A stretch of 64,000 nucleotides of DNA from JAOUGY01 sp963785075 (GTDB lineage: Bacteria; Actinomycetota; Acidimicrobiia; Spongiisociales; ZC4RG35): assembly GCA_963785075.1 (NCBI GenBank), contig CAWATW010000008.1:62001-126000 (forward strand), read 5' to 3'. Under the pieces are notes generated by a model. The model was given only the letters and a program-made list of their open reading frames with translations. It searched no databases and had not been told where the DNA came from. Each line of letters opens with the position of its first letter. Within the stretch, counting starts at the first letter, position 1. Positions 25,790 through 35,160 of this stretch are shown piece after piece. Made by a program: the position numbers and the translations under genes.

Positions 25790-28700
25790 ATGGTGACCAC
25801 GTCCGATTTTCAGCGAGTCGACTCGAAGGTGGACCTCCCGCAGCTCGAACGCGAGGTCTTGGACTTGTGGGATCGGATCGACGCTTTCGCCGAGTCGGTC
25901 AGGATGCGGCCTGCGGACAACGAATACGTGTTCTACGACGGGCCGCCGTTTCCCACCGGAACTCCCCACTACGGCAATCTCCTCGCCGGCGTCATCAAAG
26001 ATGTCGTCCCCCGCTACTGGACGATGCGGGGCTACCGCGTCGAACGTCGCTTCGGGTGGGACACGCATGGGCTGCCGGTCGAGATGGAGGTCGAGAAGCA
26101 GCTGGGGATCTCTGGCCCGCGCCAGATCAGCGAGTACGGGATCGATCGCTTCAACGAGGCATGCCGGGCCCACGTCCAGGCGAACACCGAGGCATGGGAG
26201 CAGGTGGTCCGGCGGCTCGGGCGTTGGGTCGACATGGACAACGACTACAAGACAATGGACACCGACTTCATGGAATCGGTGTGGTGGGTGTTCAAGGAGC
26301 TGTGGGACAAGGGATTGATCTACCTGGCCTTCAAGGTCTTGCCGTACTCCTACGGCGCCACCACGCCGCTGTCCAACTTCGAGGCGAATCTCGACTATCG
26401 GGACACCGACGATCCGTCCATCACCGTCAGCCTCGAGGTGGTGGAGGGCAAGGGTCCCGTCGAGGCCGGCGACCATCTCCTCATCTGGACCACCACTCCT
26501 TGGACCCTTCCGGGAAACCTGGCGATCGCCGCCGGAATCGACATCGAATACGTGCGAGTCGAGGACGCCGACGGCGTGTTCTGGCTGGCGGCCGAGCGGG
26601 TAGGCTCGTTCTGGAAGGAGCCACCTGCAGTCTCGGGCCAAATCACCGGCCAGGAGCTCGCCGGTGTGGCCTACCGGCAGCCGTTCGACCACTTCGAGAC
26701 CGAGCGGGATCGTGGCGCATTTCGGGTGATCCTCTCCGACGACGTCACCACCGAGGAGGGGACCGGTCTGGTGCACATGGCACCGGCGTACGGCGAGGCG
26801 GACTTCTTCGCCCTGCAGAGCGCGGGCCTCGACGTGCTCGTCGATCCGGTGGACGCGGAAGGACGATTCTCCGAGGACGTGCCCGAGGTGGCGGGCATGA
26901 ACATCAAGGATGCCGACAAGGTGCTGATCGCGCTCCTCAAGGAGCAGGGGATCCTCGTGCGGAACGACCGCATCAGGCACTCGTATCCCTTCTGCTATCG
27001 AACCGGAACGCCGCTGATCTACAAGGCGATTCCGACCTGGTTCGTCAGAGTGGATCCCGGCGGGATGGCGAAGCACAACGAGCAGATCCATTGGGTGCCC
27101 GACTACGTGGGCAGCCGTCGTTTCGGCAATTGGCTCGAAGGCGCTCGCGACTGGGCGATCAGCCGCAACAGGTACTGGGGCTCATGCATTCCCGTGTGGC
27201 AGTGCGACGGGTGCGACGCATCCGAATGCATCGGTTCGATAGACGATCTGGAGGCCCGGAGCGGGATTCGGCTCGATGACCTCCACAAGCATCTGGTCGA
27301 TCCGGTCACGTGGCCGTGTGCGGACTGTGAAGACACCATGCGCCGGGTGCCCGAGGTCCTGGATTGTTGGTTCGAGTCGGGCTCGATGCCGTACGGCCAG
27401 GTCCACTACCCCTTCGAGAACCGTGAACGCTTCGAGGCGACCTATCCGGCCCAGTTCATCGCCGAAGGGCTCGATCAGACCCGCGGTTGGTTCTACACGT
27501 TGCATGTGCTGGCGACGTCTCTCTTCGATCAGCCGGCCTTTCGCAACTGTGTCGTCAACGGAATGATCCTGGCCGAGGACGGCCGCAAGATGTCCAAGAG
27601 CCTCAAGAACTATCCCGACCCGAACGAGATCTTCGACGAGTCCGGCGCAGACGCTCTGCGGGCGTTCATGATCAACTCCCCGGTGCTGCGGGCCGAACCA
27701 CTCCGTTTCTCCAAGGAGGGGGTGCGGGACGTCGTGCGGACGGTGCTCCTGCCGCTGTGGAACACCTATTCGTTCTTCACGACGTATGCCGCCGCCGACG
27801 GCATCACCGCCGCCGACCTGCGGTCGGCACCCGCGCCTGCCGATCGACCCGAGATCGACCGGTGGATCCTGTCTGTCCTCCAGAGCCTGATCGGAGAGGT
27901 GAACACCCAGATGGAGGGGTACTACCTCTACAACGTCGTTCCGCCCACGCTCGGCTTCATCGACGACCTCACGAACTGGTACATCCGGAGGTCGAGGCGA
28001 CGGTTCTGGTCCAAACGCGGCGCCTCCGAGTCGGGGGACGCCGACAAGCTGTCTGCGTTCGCAACGCTCTACGACGTGCTCTCGACGTTCGTGACGGTGT
28101 TGGCGCCGGTGCTGCCCTTCATCACGGAACGGCTCTACCAGGGGCTCGTCGCCGAAATCGACCCGGATGCCCCGAGGAGTGTGCACCACTGTGATTTCCC
28201 GAAGGCCGACCTGACGCTCATCGACGAGCCTTTGGAAGAGGCGATGTCGGCGGTCCGCGAAGTCGTGCAACTCGGTCATGCCCTCCGCAAGCAGAATCAG
28301 ATCAAGGTCCGCCAGCCGCTGCGCTCGGCCACGGTCCTGAGTCATGACCGGTCGGTCGCGGAGGCGGTTCGGTCTCACGGCGATCTGATCGCCGGGGAGC
28401 TCAATGTGAGAACGGTGCAGGTTCAGAGCGACGAGGCAGGCCTCGTGGACCTCGGTGCCAAGGCCGACTTCAAGCGTCTCGGCCCCCGGCTGGGAGCGAG
28501 GATGAAGGAGGTGGCGGCGGCGGTCGTCGAACTCGGACCCACCGAACTGGAGGTCCTTCTCGATGGTGGGACGGTGGAGGTCGCCGGAGAGCAACTCACG
28601 AGCGAGGATCTGATCGTGACGAGGACGCCGCGCCCGGGGACCGTCGTCGAAGCGTCGGGTCCACTTGCCGTGGCTCTGGATGTGGACCTCGACGAGGAGC

Positions 28701-28954
28701 TTCGCACCGAAGGGCTGGCCCGCGAGGTCATCTCGCGTGTCCAACAGCTCCGTCGGGACGCCGGGTTCGAGGTGACGGATCGCATCATCGTCCGGTGGTC
28801 GACCGACGACGCCCGTGTGCGAACGGCCGTCGAAGCGAACGCGGCGATGATCCGCAGTGAGGTGCTCGCAGCCTCACTCGAACGGTCGGGGGACCTCTCA
28901 GCGACGACGGAAATCGACGGGATTCCGTTCGGACTCGCGATCGAGCAGGCCTAG
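25790..28954 (+). CDS. ileS: Isoleucyl-tRNA synthetase, long (type 2, eukaryote-like) form
   Basis: IleRS charges tRNA-Ile. The 1054-residue protein has the type 2 opening F-Y-D-G-P-P-F-P-T-G-T-P-H-Y-G-N at 48-63, the editing domain motif T-T-T-P-W-T-L-P-G-N, W-D-T-H-G-L-P-V-E and K-M-S-K-S at 600-604. Type 2 enzymes are the form usually less sensitive to mupirocin. The last residue of the HIGH-type motif is Asn rather than His. Start is ATG at 25790 after CAGGAG; GTG three bases on is as good. No T-box is recognisable in the 99-base leader. An insertion sequence abuts the stop codon. Confidence 0.95.
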   Translation: MVTTSDFQRVDSKVDLPQLEREVLDLWDRIDAFAESVRMRPADNEYVFYDGPPFPTGTPHYGNLLAGVIKDVVPRYWTMRGYRVERRFGWDTHGLPVEMEVEKQLGISGPRQISEYGIDRFNEACRAHVQANTEAWEQVVRRLGRWVDMDNDYKTMDTDFMESVWWVFKELWDKGLIYLAFKVLPYSYGATTPLSNFEANLDYRDTDDPSITVSLEVVEGKGPVEAGDHLLIWTTTPWTLPGNLAIAAGIDIEYVRVEDADGVFWLAAERVGSFWKEPPAVSGQITGQELAGVAYRQPFDHFETERDRGAFRVILSDDVTTEEGTGLVHMAPAYGEADFFALQSAGLDVLVDPVDAEGRFSEDVPEVAGMNIKDADKVLIALLKEQGILVRNDRIRHSYPFCYRTGTPLIYKAIPTWFVRVDPGGMAKHNEQIHWVPDYVGSRRFGNWLEGARDWAISRNRYWGSCIPVWQCDGCDASECIGSIDDLEARSGIRLDDLHKHLVDPVTWPCADCEDTMRRVPEVLDCWFESGSMPYGQVHYPFENRERFEATYPAQFIAEGLDQTRGWFYTLHVLATSLFDQPAFRNCVVNGMILAEDGRKMSKSLKNYPDPNEIFDESGADALRAFMINSPVLRAEPLRFSKEGVRDVVRTVLLPLWNTYSFFTTYAAADGITAADLRSAPAPADRPEIDRWILSVLQSLIGEVNTQMEGYYLYNVVPPTLGFIDDLTNWYIRRSRRRFWSKRGASESGDADKLSAFATLYDVLSTFVTVLAPVLPFITERLYQGLVAEIDPDAPRSVHHCDFPKADLTLIDEPLEEAMSAVREVVQLGHALRKQNQIKVRQPLRSATVLSHDRSVAEAVRSHGDLIAGELNVRTVQVQSDEAGLVDLGAKADFKRLGPRLGARMKEVAAAVVELGPTELEVLLDGGTVEVAGEQLTSEDLIVTRTPRPGTVVEASGPLAVALDVDLDEELRTEGLAREVISRVQQLRRDAGFEVTDRIIVRWSTDDARVRTAVEANAAMIRSEVLAASLERSGDLSATTEIDGIPFGLAIEQA

Positions 28955-30721
28955 GACGCTGTTGAAGAATTCGCCTTTCGGTGCTCGCGATTTGTGGGGG
29001 GATCGAAGAGAATGGGTGGATGCAGGGACGGTCGGATCCGAGTGCGGAGTTGTTGGACGCGGCGGCGTTGTGCGGTCATCTCGTAGGCGAGGACTCGGTT
29101 CACGCGTTCTTGGCTGATCACCGGCGGGATCTGTTTCCGGATGAGATGTTCGCCGACCTGTTCCCGTCGGGACGGGGCCGGCCGTCGGTGCCCGCCGATG
29201 TGGTGGCGACGGTGATGGTGTTGCAGGCGCTTGAGGGGCTGTCGGATCGCGACGCGGTGTCGGCGTTGCGGACGAACATCGCGTGGAAAGTCGCTGCGGG
29301 GTTGGCGCTCGATGACGAGGGGATTCACTACTCGGTGCTCACCTACTGGCGGTCGCGGCTGCGGGCATCGGAGGCGCCGGAGCGGATCTTCGACGCGGTC
29401 CGGGCGGTGATCGACGCAACCGGAGTGCTGGCCGGAAAGCGGCGGCGGGCGTTGGACTCGACGCTGCTCGATGACGCGGTCGCGACCCAGGACACCGTCA
29501 CCCAGCTGGTGTCGGCGATCCGCCGGGTTCGGCGTCTGGTGCCTGAGGCGGCCGCTGTTGTGGTGTCGGCGCATGACTACGACGCGTCGGGCAAACCGGT
29601 GTGCGCGTGGGACGATCCTGATGCCAAGACCGCGCTCGTGAGCGGGCTGGTGAACGACGCGTTGGCGATCATCGGCGCGCTCGATGGCGTCACCCTTGAT
29701 GACACCCAAGCGGATGCGGTCGGGTTGTTGGCGCTGGTGGCGGGCCAAGACGTCGAGCCCGGCGACACCGAAGGCACGTGGCGGATCGCCCAGCTGGTCG
29801 CGCCCGATCGGGTGATCTCGACGGTTGATCCCGAATCCCGGCACATGCACAAGAGCGTCAGCTCCTACCGGACGGGTTCAAAGCCCACCTCGCGGTCGAA
29901 CCCGAAACCGGGCTGATCTGTGCCACCGCGCTCACCCCTGCGAACGCTGGTGACGGACCGGCCGGTGTCGAACTACTCGCCGGCGAGGAACCCGGCCTGC
30001 AAGTGCTCGCCGATTCGGCGTATGGGTCTGGCGACGTTCGTGCAGCGCTGGCCGCAGCTGAACACACCGCGGCGATCAAGGCGATACCGCTGCGCCGCAA
30101 CCCCAAGCTCGGAGCGGACCAGTTCAACCGCGACGACTTCGTCGTCGACCACACCGCTCGCACCGTCACCTGTCCCGGCGGACACACCGTCGACATCGCT
30201 CCCAAGGGCGGCGCCACCTTCGGGGCTCGCTGCGGCGGTTGCCCGCTCCGTTCGCGTTGCACGTCAGCAGCCGGTGGCCGCCATCTCACGATCCACCCCC
30301 ACGACGCGCTGCTCGTCGCCGCCAGGCAAGCCTGGGCCAACGGCGACTTCGCCGACGACTACCGACAATGGCGACCCATGGTGGAACGGTCGATCGCGTG
30401 GCTCGTCGCCAAAGGCAACCGCCGCCTCCGCTACCGCGGCATCGAACGCAACCAACACGGCCTCGCCACCCGCGTCGCAGCCATCAACCTCCGCCGCCTC
30501 GTCAACCTCGGGCTCCACCACCACCACGGGACCTGGGCGCTCACCTGAAACAGGCCCGGGGGGTCACCGAGGGGCCACACCCACGAGTTCAACCCGACCA
30601 GGGTCGCCGGCTCACACCCTCACGTCGACAGTTCGGTTGAGACACCCCCGCACCCAACCCAACCCCACGACCGTCGATCGTCGATCGACGACCAGAAGTG
30701 AGTTGTTCAACAGCGTCCTAG
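28951..30721 (+). mobile_element. Insertion sequence with 12-bp terminal inverted repeats and CTAG flanks
   Basis: GACGCTGTTGAA at 28955-28966 and its exact reverse complement TTCAACAGCGTC at 30706-30717 bound the element (1763 bases). Both ends are flanked by CTAG (28951-28954 and 30718-30721), consistent with a 4-bp target duplication. The left CTAG contains the TAG stop of ileS, which is therefore kept. The cargo is one transposase of the IS1182/IS5 type. Removing the element and one CTAG leaves the ileS and divIVA stop codons facing each other four bases apart. Confidence 0.9.
29020..30548 (+). pseudogene. IS1182-type transposase split by a frameshift
   Basis: The first frame encodes the N-terminal DUF772-type domain (F-P-D-E-M-F-A-D-L-F; S-D-R-D-A-V-S-A-L-R) up to S-S-Y-R at about 29868. 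The second frame continues D-G-F-K-A-H-L-A-V-E-P-E-T-G to the stop at 30548 and holds the Cys-rich segment C-G-G-C-P-L-R-S-R-C and the final Y-R-G-I-E-R-N. The break is at 29869-29871 and would be repaired by re-reading or adding one G. No slippery A or T run is present, so programmed frameshifting is unlikely. Start is ATG at 29020; an upstream GTG at 28981 is also open. Confidence 0.8.
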
Positions 30722-30725
30722 GAGG

Positions 30726-31730
30726 TCACTCCCAGGGGCGTCGGGGTTTGCTGTCGGCATCTCCGGCTTCGTCGTCACTCCAACCCTCGAAACCTGCGCG
30801 CTCCCACGCATCGGTGGTCTCGGCGTCGTCGGAGTTCATGGAATCGGCAGGAAGCACTTCTTCGGCCCAATCCTCTGCTTCGTCCTCGGCTTCCGCCCAG
30901 CCGTCGGCCACCTCGTCCGACTCCTCCGCGGCCTCCGGTACCCACGTTTTGAAAGTGGCGTCGGCGATGGCCTCGTCGAGCGTGTCGGCCTCGATGCCGT
31001 CGGCGCCGGCCGTGATGCCCTGCTCGGCCTCGACATCGGCCTCGTCGCCGGCGTCCAGGAGCACCATCTCGCTGGTCTCCTCTGCGACGTCGTCGGCGAC
31101 ATCCTCGGCGACGATGGTCCCTTCGGTGTCACCCACCTCGAACACCGACTGGCTTCCGGAGGCTGGGTCGAAGGTCGCCTCGACCACCTCCTCGACGACG
31201 ATCGACTCTTCGATCAACTGGGCGTCGGGTGGCACCGCGATCTCTTCCGCGTCGGGCTTCAACTCCTGGATGCCCTCGTCGATGACTCGGTCCATCGCGT
31301 CGACGTCGGCCTCGACCGCGGCGACTAGCAACTTCACCTTCCCTCTGATCTCGGCGATGCCGGACCGGAGACCCGCGACCTCCACATCGAGCTTGGCTCG
31401 CTCCTCGTCGCGCACGGCCGCCAAACGCTCGTTCTGGGCCTGGGCGTCTTCGAGAATCCGATTCGATTCGGCCTTGGCCTCGTCGACGATCATGTCCGCC
31501 GATCTCTGGGCGGCCACGAGGGCACGACTGATTGCGCTCTCGGAGTCGCCCTTCCCGGCGAGATCCGCCTCCAGAGCCGTTATCCGGTTCTGCGCTTCTG
31601 TCAGACGCTCCTCATATGACTTGAGAGTGGTGACCACCTCGTCGAGGAAATCGTCGACCTCGTCCAGGTCGTAGCCTCGGAGCGCGGTTCCAAACGTCTT
31701 CTGTTGGACGTCGATCGGCGTCAACGCCAT
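30726..31730 (-). CDS. divIVA: DivIVA / Wag31-type polar growth and division protein
   Basis: The 334-residue protein begins with the DivIVA membrane-binding domain (M-A-L-T-P-I-D-V-Q-Q-K-T-F...L-R-G-Y-D-L-D-E-V-D-D-F-L-D-E-V), followed by a coiled coil to about residue 150 and a very acidic, Ala/Glu/Asp-rich tail of about 180 residues ending P-R-R-P-W-E. In actinobacteria it marks poles and curved membrane and organises wall synthesis. The tail is longer and more acidic than in Wag31. It is the last gene of the leftward division cluster and now faces the insertion sequence. Confidence 0.92.
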   Translation of the reverse strand: MALTPIDVQQKTFGTALRGYDLDEVDDFLDEVVTTLKSYEERLTEAQNRITALEADLAGKGDSESAISRALVAAQRSADMIVDEAKAESNRILEDAQAQNERLAAVRDEERAKLDVEVAGLRSGIAEIRGKVKLLVAAVEADVDAMDRVIDEGIQELKPDAEEIAVPPDAQLIEESIVVEEVVEATFDPASGSQSVFEVGDTEGTIVAEDVADDVAEETSEMVLLDAGDEADVEAEQGITAGADGIEADTLDEAIADATFKTWVPEAAEESDEVADGWAEAEDEAEDWAEEVLPADSMNSDDAETTDAWERAGFEGWSDDEAGDADSKPRRPWE

Positions 31731-31836
31731 GTGTGCACCTCTATCCGGATCGTCGTGAGCTTACGGAGCCAGGAGCCCGCTTCCAAGCATTGCCGTTCGA
31801 CGACGAGCCTGCGAGCAAGAGGCCCGGTCGACATGA

Positions 31837-32085
31837 TCAGCAGATGATGTTGATCACGATGAAGATGATGATCACCGACAGATCGAGTGACACCCCTCCG
31901 ATGTTGACCGGACGGATCACGCGTCGGATCGGGAGCACGATCGGCATGACGAGTTTGTCGAGGAACCGATGAACCTTGCCGATCGGGTGGTCATACGGCA
32001 CCCGGATCCAGGACAGCACGACCCAGGCCAACAGTACGAGTGTGAACAGCTGGAGGATCTGGCAAACGAGTTGGTACAGGCTCAT
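31837..32085 (-). CDS. YggT family membrane protein
   Basis: The 82-residue protein has two membrane segments (about 5-27 and 62-82) around a basic loop with the family motif S-W-I-R-V-P...F-L-D-K-L-V-M-P-I-V-L-P-I-R-R. YggT proteins sit between sepF and divIVA in many Gram-positive bacteria and are thought to aid division-site or membrane organisation. The start ATG is three bases from the sepF stop. Confidence 0.88.
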   Translation of the reverse strand: MSLYQLVCQILQLFTLVLLAWVVLSWIRVPYDHPIGKVHRFLDKLVMPIVLPIRRVIRPVNIGGVSLDLSVIIIFIVINIIC

Positions 32086-32088
32086 GGG

Positions 32089-32634
32089 CTATTCGTCCAT
32101 CGACACTTCGTAGGCACCGAGAGCCTGGAGTCGGCGCTTCTCCTCGATGCTGAGGTCGACGCCGTCTGGCGTGATCAGCACGAGGGATTCCCCGACTTTT
32201 CGCATCCGGCCGTCGAGCGCGTAGATGAGCCCAGAAGAGAAGTCGATCACCCGGCGCATGAGCTCGGAGTCGGTTCGCCGCAGGTCCATCACGACCGGGA
32301 TCTGATCGCGAATCCAGTCGGCGAGGATCTTGGCGTCGCCGAACTCCTCGACCACGAGGATGTTCGTCTGAGGATTGGGCTTGATCGCCCGCATCGACGA
32401 CGAGCCGGCGGGCCGGACGGTGGCCATGGTCGTACCCGCCGGGGCAGCCGCCGTGCGTGACGTTGCCGGCGGAGGCTCGACCCGTCGACCCTCCGGCGGC
32501 GTGAGCGGACGGACTTTCCGTTGATCCTCGGGCGCGCCTCCCTGGCCGACCTCATGGTGGTCGGCCTCCACCTCGATGTGGTCTTCATCGACCAATCCGA
32601 GATAGACGAGCGCTTTCGAGAACAGTGAAGACAT
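32089..32634 (-). CDS. sepF: Cell division protein SepF
   Basis: SepF anchors FtsZ filaments to the membrane and replaces FtsA in actinobacteria. The 181-residue protein has a short N-terminal amphipathic helix (M-S-S-L-F-S-K-A-L-V-Y-L-G-L), a Pro/Arg-rich linker, and the C-terminal SepF core with I-P-V-V-M-D-L-R-R-T...R-V-I-D-F-S-S-G-L-I-Y-A-L-D-G. It lies 18 bases after yggS. The absence of ftsA from the cluster fits its role as FtsZ anchor. Confidence 0.95.
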   Translation of the reverse strand: MSSLFSKALVYLGLVDEDHIEVEADHHEVGQGGAPEDQRKVRPLTPPEGRRVEPPPATSRTAAAPAGTTMATVRPAGSSSMRAIKPNPQTNILVVEEFGDAKILADWIRDQIPVVMDLRRTDSELMRRVIDFSSGLIYALDGRMRKVGESLVLITPDGVDLSIEEKRRLQALGAYEVSMDE

Positions 32635-32652
32635 CTGGTTGGACCCTCCCGA

Positions 32653-33300
32653 TCAGGTTTCAAAGATAGCCCGTCCGGGCCGGATAATCGTGGCGCCTTC
32701 CTCGATGGCCACTTCGAAGTCGTCGGTCATCCCCATGGACAACTCGGAGACCTCGGGCCATCGCTGTGACAGCAGATCCCGCAATCCTCGCAGACGGACG
32801 AAGTGAGGGCGAGCCAGCTCCGGCTCGTCACCGAGCGGTGGAATCGCCATCAACCCGGTCACACGCAAGCCCATTTCGATGGCTCGGCGACAGGCCTCCT
32901 CCGTTTCCTCCGGGGAGAATCCGTGCTTCTGAGGTTCACGCCCGATGTTGACCTGAAGCAGCACCGGCGGTGCTCGCCCTGGCCCCTTCAGCCATGCAGC
33001 AGCCAGGTGGTCCCTGTCGTAGGAGTGCAGAAGCGACGCAACGGGACGCACGATGCGCACTTTGTTGGTCTGGAGAGGTCCCACAAAATGCCATCGGATG
33101 TCACGTGGCAGTTCTGGGGTCTTCGCCGCCAGCTCTTGGGCTCGATTCTCGGCGAAGTCGCGGTGACCTTGCTCGTAGACCGTGGCGATCTGCTCGACCG
33201 TCCGACCCTTCGAGACCACCACCACCCGGATGTCGCCGGACGATCGTCCGACCCTCGCGGCAGCAACCGACACACGGTCCATCACATCGGAATACGTCAT
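32653..33300 (-). CDS. yggS: Pyridoxal-phosphate homeostasis protein (YggS/PLPBP family)
   Basis: The 215-residue protein is a single-domain TIM-barrel PLP carrier. The PLP lysine is in V-V-V-S-K-G, followed by F-A-E-N-R-A-Q-E-L, W-H-F-V-G-P-L-Q-T-N-K and the phosphate-binding end S-M-G-M-T-D-D-F-E-V-A-I-E-E-G. Start ATG at 33300 overlaps the pgeF stop in an ATGA arrangement; an in-frame ATG ten codons earlier is possible. It is a usual neighbour of ftsZ and sepF. Confidence 0.93.
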   Translation of the reverse strand: MTYSDVMDRVSVAAARVGRSSGDIRVVVVSKGRTVEQIATVYEQGHRDFAENRAQELAAKTPELPRDIRWHFVGPLQTNKVRIVRPVASLLHSYDRDHLAAAWLKGPGRAPPVLLQVNIGREPQKHGFSPEETEEACRRAIEMGLRVTGLMAIPPLGDEPELARPHFVRLRGLRDLLSQRWPEVSELSMGMTDDFEVAIEEGATIIRPGRAIFET

Positions 33301-33932
33301 GATCCTCCGCCGGAGTCTCGCATCCTCCATGCCAGCGCCGCCATTCGGTCGTGTGTGCCCGTCGCACGGTGGGAGTGATGACCGGGATGGTGCATAGTGC
33401 ACCGCCCGGCGCTCCACACCTCCACCCCGCCGAGCTGATGACGGATGATGGCGACGAGATCGACCGACGTCGTCCTCCACGTCGTGGTGCGGACGAAGTC
33501 TCCAAAACGTTCGGCGACCTCCGGGCCCACCTCGAAACAGCAGGGGCCGATGCCGGGTCCGATGAAGGCTCGGTCGACGGTCACACCGGCCCGGTCCATG
33601 CGCCGACGCAGCTCGGGGACCACCCCGGCAGCGGCTCCTCGCCAGCCTGCGTGAGCGACACCCACGCCACCATCGCCCTCGAGAACGACGCCGAAACAGT
33701 CCGCCGTGAAGACCGCCACGGGCACGTCGGTCAGAGTGAAGAGCGCATCTGCCTCCCCGTGGTCTCCGGGTTCGGTGACCTCGACCACCGAAGCCCCGTG
33801 GATCTGGTGGACGACCCCCCAGGCGCTGGTGATGTCGAGGCCGTCCGCAATTCGGCTGCGAGCCGACGGGTCGGATCGAGCGTCGCCATCGGCGGCCAGG
33901 GTGAAGGCCACCCCGCCCGCGGGCACGATCAT
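33297..33932 (-). CDS. pgeF: Peptidoglycan editing factor PgeF (YfiH, laccase-domain family)
   Basis: The 211-residue protein has the family motifs [20 protein letters not shown] and [12 protein letters not shown]. Their His and Cys residues form the zinc site. E. coli YfiH removes misincorporated L-Ser precursors from the peptidoglycan stem pathway, which fits its place after ftsZ. It overlaps ftsZ by four bases at its start and yggS by four at its end. Confidence 0.9.
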   Translation of the reverse strand: MIVPAGGVAFTLAADGDARSDPSARSRIADGLDITSAWGVVHQIHGASVVEVTEPGDHGEADALFTLTDVPVAVFTADCFGVVLEGDGGVGVAHAGWRGAAAGVVPELRRRMDRAGVTVDRAFIGPGIGPCCFEVGPEVAERFGDFVRTTTWRTTSVDLVAIIRHQLGGVEVWSAGRCTMHHPGHHSHRATGTHDRMAALAWRMRDSGGGS

Positions 33933-35011
33933 CCCTGGACGAACGTCGGGATGTCGAGGTCGTCGTCGCGTCCGGGGCGACCTGCCGAAGTCCGCTGCCC
34001 CGCCGAGGTGGTGATCCCACCAGAGCGCGACGGCCGTTTCCGATCGAATCCGGCGGCGATCACGGTCACGCGCATCTCCTCGCCGAGACCGTCGTCGATC
34101 AGAGCACCGAAGATGATCTCGGCATCGTCGTCCGCGTGCTCGGACACGACCTGGGCAGCGGTCGTCGCCTCGTGGAGCGTCATCGACGAAGGACCTGCCA
34201 CCGAGAGGAGCACTCCGCGCGCCCCCTCCATCGACGTTTCGAGCATGGGGCTCGAAATGGCACGTTGCGCCGATTGCGCCGACCGGTCGTCGCCCGAGGC
34301 CCTCCCGATACCCATCACGGCCGTACCGGCCTCGGACATCACGGTCTTGACGTCCGCAAAGTCGACGTTGATGAGGCCCGGTGTCGTGATGAGATTCGTG
34401 ATGCCGGCGACTCCGTTCATCAGCACGTCGTCGGCGAGTCGGAACGTCTCCATCATCGGGGCCTTGGGGTCTCCGATCTCGAGCAGCCGATCGTTGGGAA
34501 TGACTATCAGCGTGTCGACGGCGTCACGAAGACTCTGGATTCCCTGCTCGGCATGCAGCGCACGGCGGCGACCTTCAAAACCAAAAGGCCGGGTGACCAC
34601 GCCCACCGTGAGCGCGCCGAGACTCCTGGCCGTCTCCGCCACGATCGGGGCACCACCGGTCCCTGTTCCACCGCCTTCGCCGGCAGTGATGAACACCATG
34701 TCGGCGCCCTTCAGCGCCTCCTCCAGCTCAGCTCGATGCGCCTCGGCGGCCGCCCTGCCGACCTCGGGGTTGGCACCTGCGCCGAGCCCTCGGGTGATCT
34801 CACGGCCCAGGTCGAGCTTGACGTCGGCATCCGACATGAGAAGCGCCTGGGCGTCGGTGTTCAAAGCGATGAACTCGACACCCCTGACCCCCGCCTCGAC
34901 CATGCGGTTGACGGCATTGACGCCGCCCCCGCCCACACCGACCACCTTGATGACGGCGAGGTAGCCGCCGCCGTAGTTACCGCCTCCGCGGCCCATGTTG
35001 CCGTCGTTCAC
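33929..35011 (-). CDS. ftsZ: Cell division GTPase FtsZ
   Basis: FtsZ polymerises into the division ring. The 360-residue protein has a Gly-rich N-terminus, [17 protein letters not shown] at 21-37, the tubulin signature G-G-G-T-G-T-G at 113-119 and the T7 region N-V-D-F-A-D-V. A short linker and the conserved C-terminal peptide D-L-D-I-P-T-F follow; SepF is the expected partner of that peptide. The 149-base gap from ftsQ holds an inverted repeat, so ftsZ probably has its own promoter. Confidence 0.97.
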   Translation of the reverse strand: MNDGNMGRGGGNYGGGYLAVIKVVGVGGGGVNAVNRMVEAGVRGVEFIALNTDAQALLMSDADVKLDLGREITRGLGAGANPEVGRAAAEAHRAELEEALKGADMVFITAGEGGGTGTGGAPIVAETARSLGALTVGVVTRPFGFEGRRRALHAEQGIQSLRDAVDTLIVIPNDRLLEIGDPKAPMMETFRLADDVLMNGVAGITNLITTPGLINVDFADVKTVMSEAGTAVMGIGRASGDDRSAQSAQRAISSPMLETSMEGARGVLLSVAGPSSMTLHEATTAAQVVSEHADDDAEIIFGALIDDGLGEEMRVTVIAAGFDRKRPSRSGGITTSAGQRTSAGRPGRDDDLDIPTFVQG

Positions 35012-35097
35012 CGTAGTTCTCCTGATCGTGGAATCCGTGCTTGGTCACCGACGAGCCACATGCGGGTGAACTCGCGAAAAACCACCGTCTACCTGAG

Positions 35098-35126
35098 CTT
35101 TACACATAAGGTGGCAAGGTGTAAAG
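35098..35126. promoter_or_regulatory. 8-bp inverted repeat upstream of ftsZ
   Basis: CTTTACAC (35098-35105) and GTGTAAAG (35119-35126) are exact reverse complements 13 bases apart, 87 bases upstream of the ftsZ start in the ftsQ-ftsZ gap. The AT-rich arms stand out in this GC-rich DNA. An operator or promoter element for ftsZ is the likely reading. The sequence TAACCCTCAAGTT, read on the minus strand just downstream of the ftsQ stop, is another possible binding site. Confidence 0.5.
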
Positions 35127-35160
35127 CCCCTGGCCATGAGGTTTTAGTAGAACTTGAGGG

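Noticed and set aside
25387..27279. A 630-residue plus frame over the DUF167 and ileS genes
   Set aside because: Arg/Gly-rich shadow of two recognised genes in another frame.
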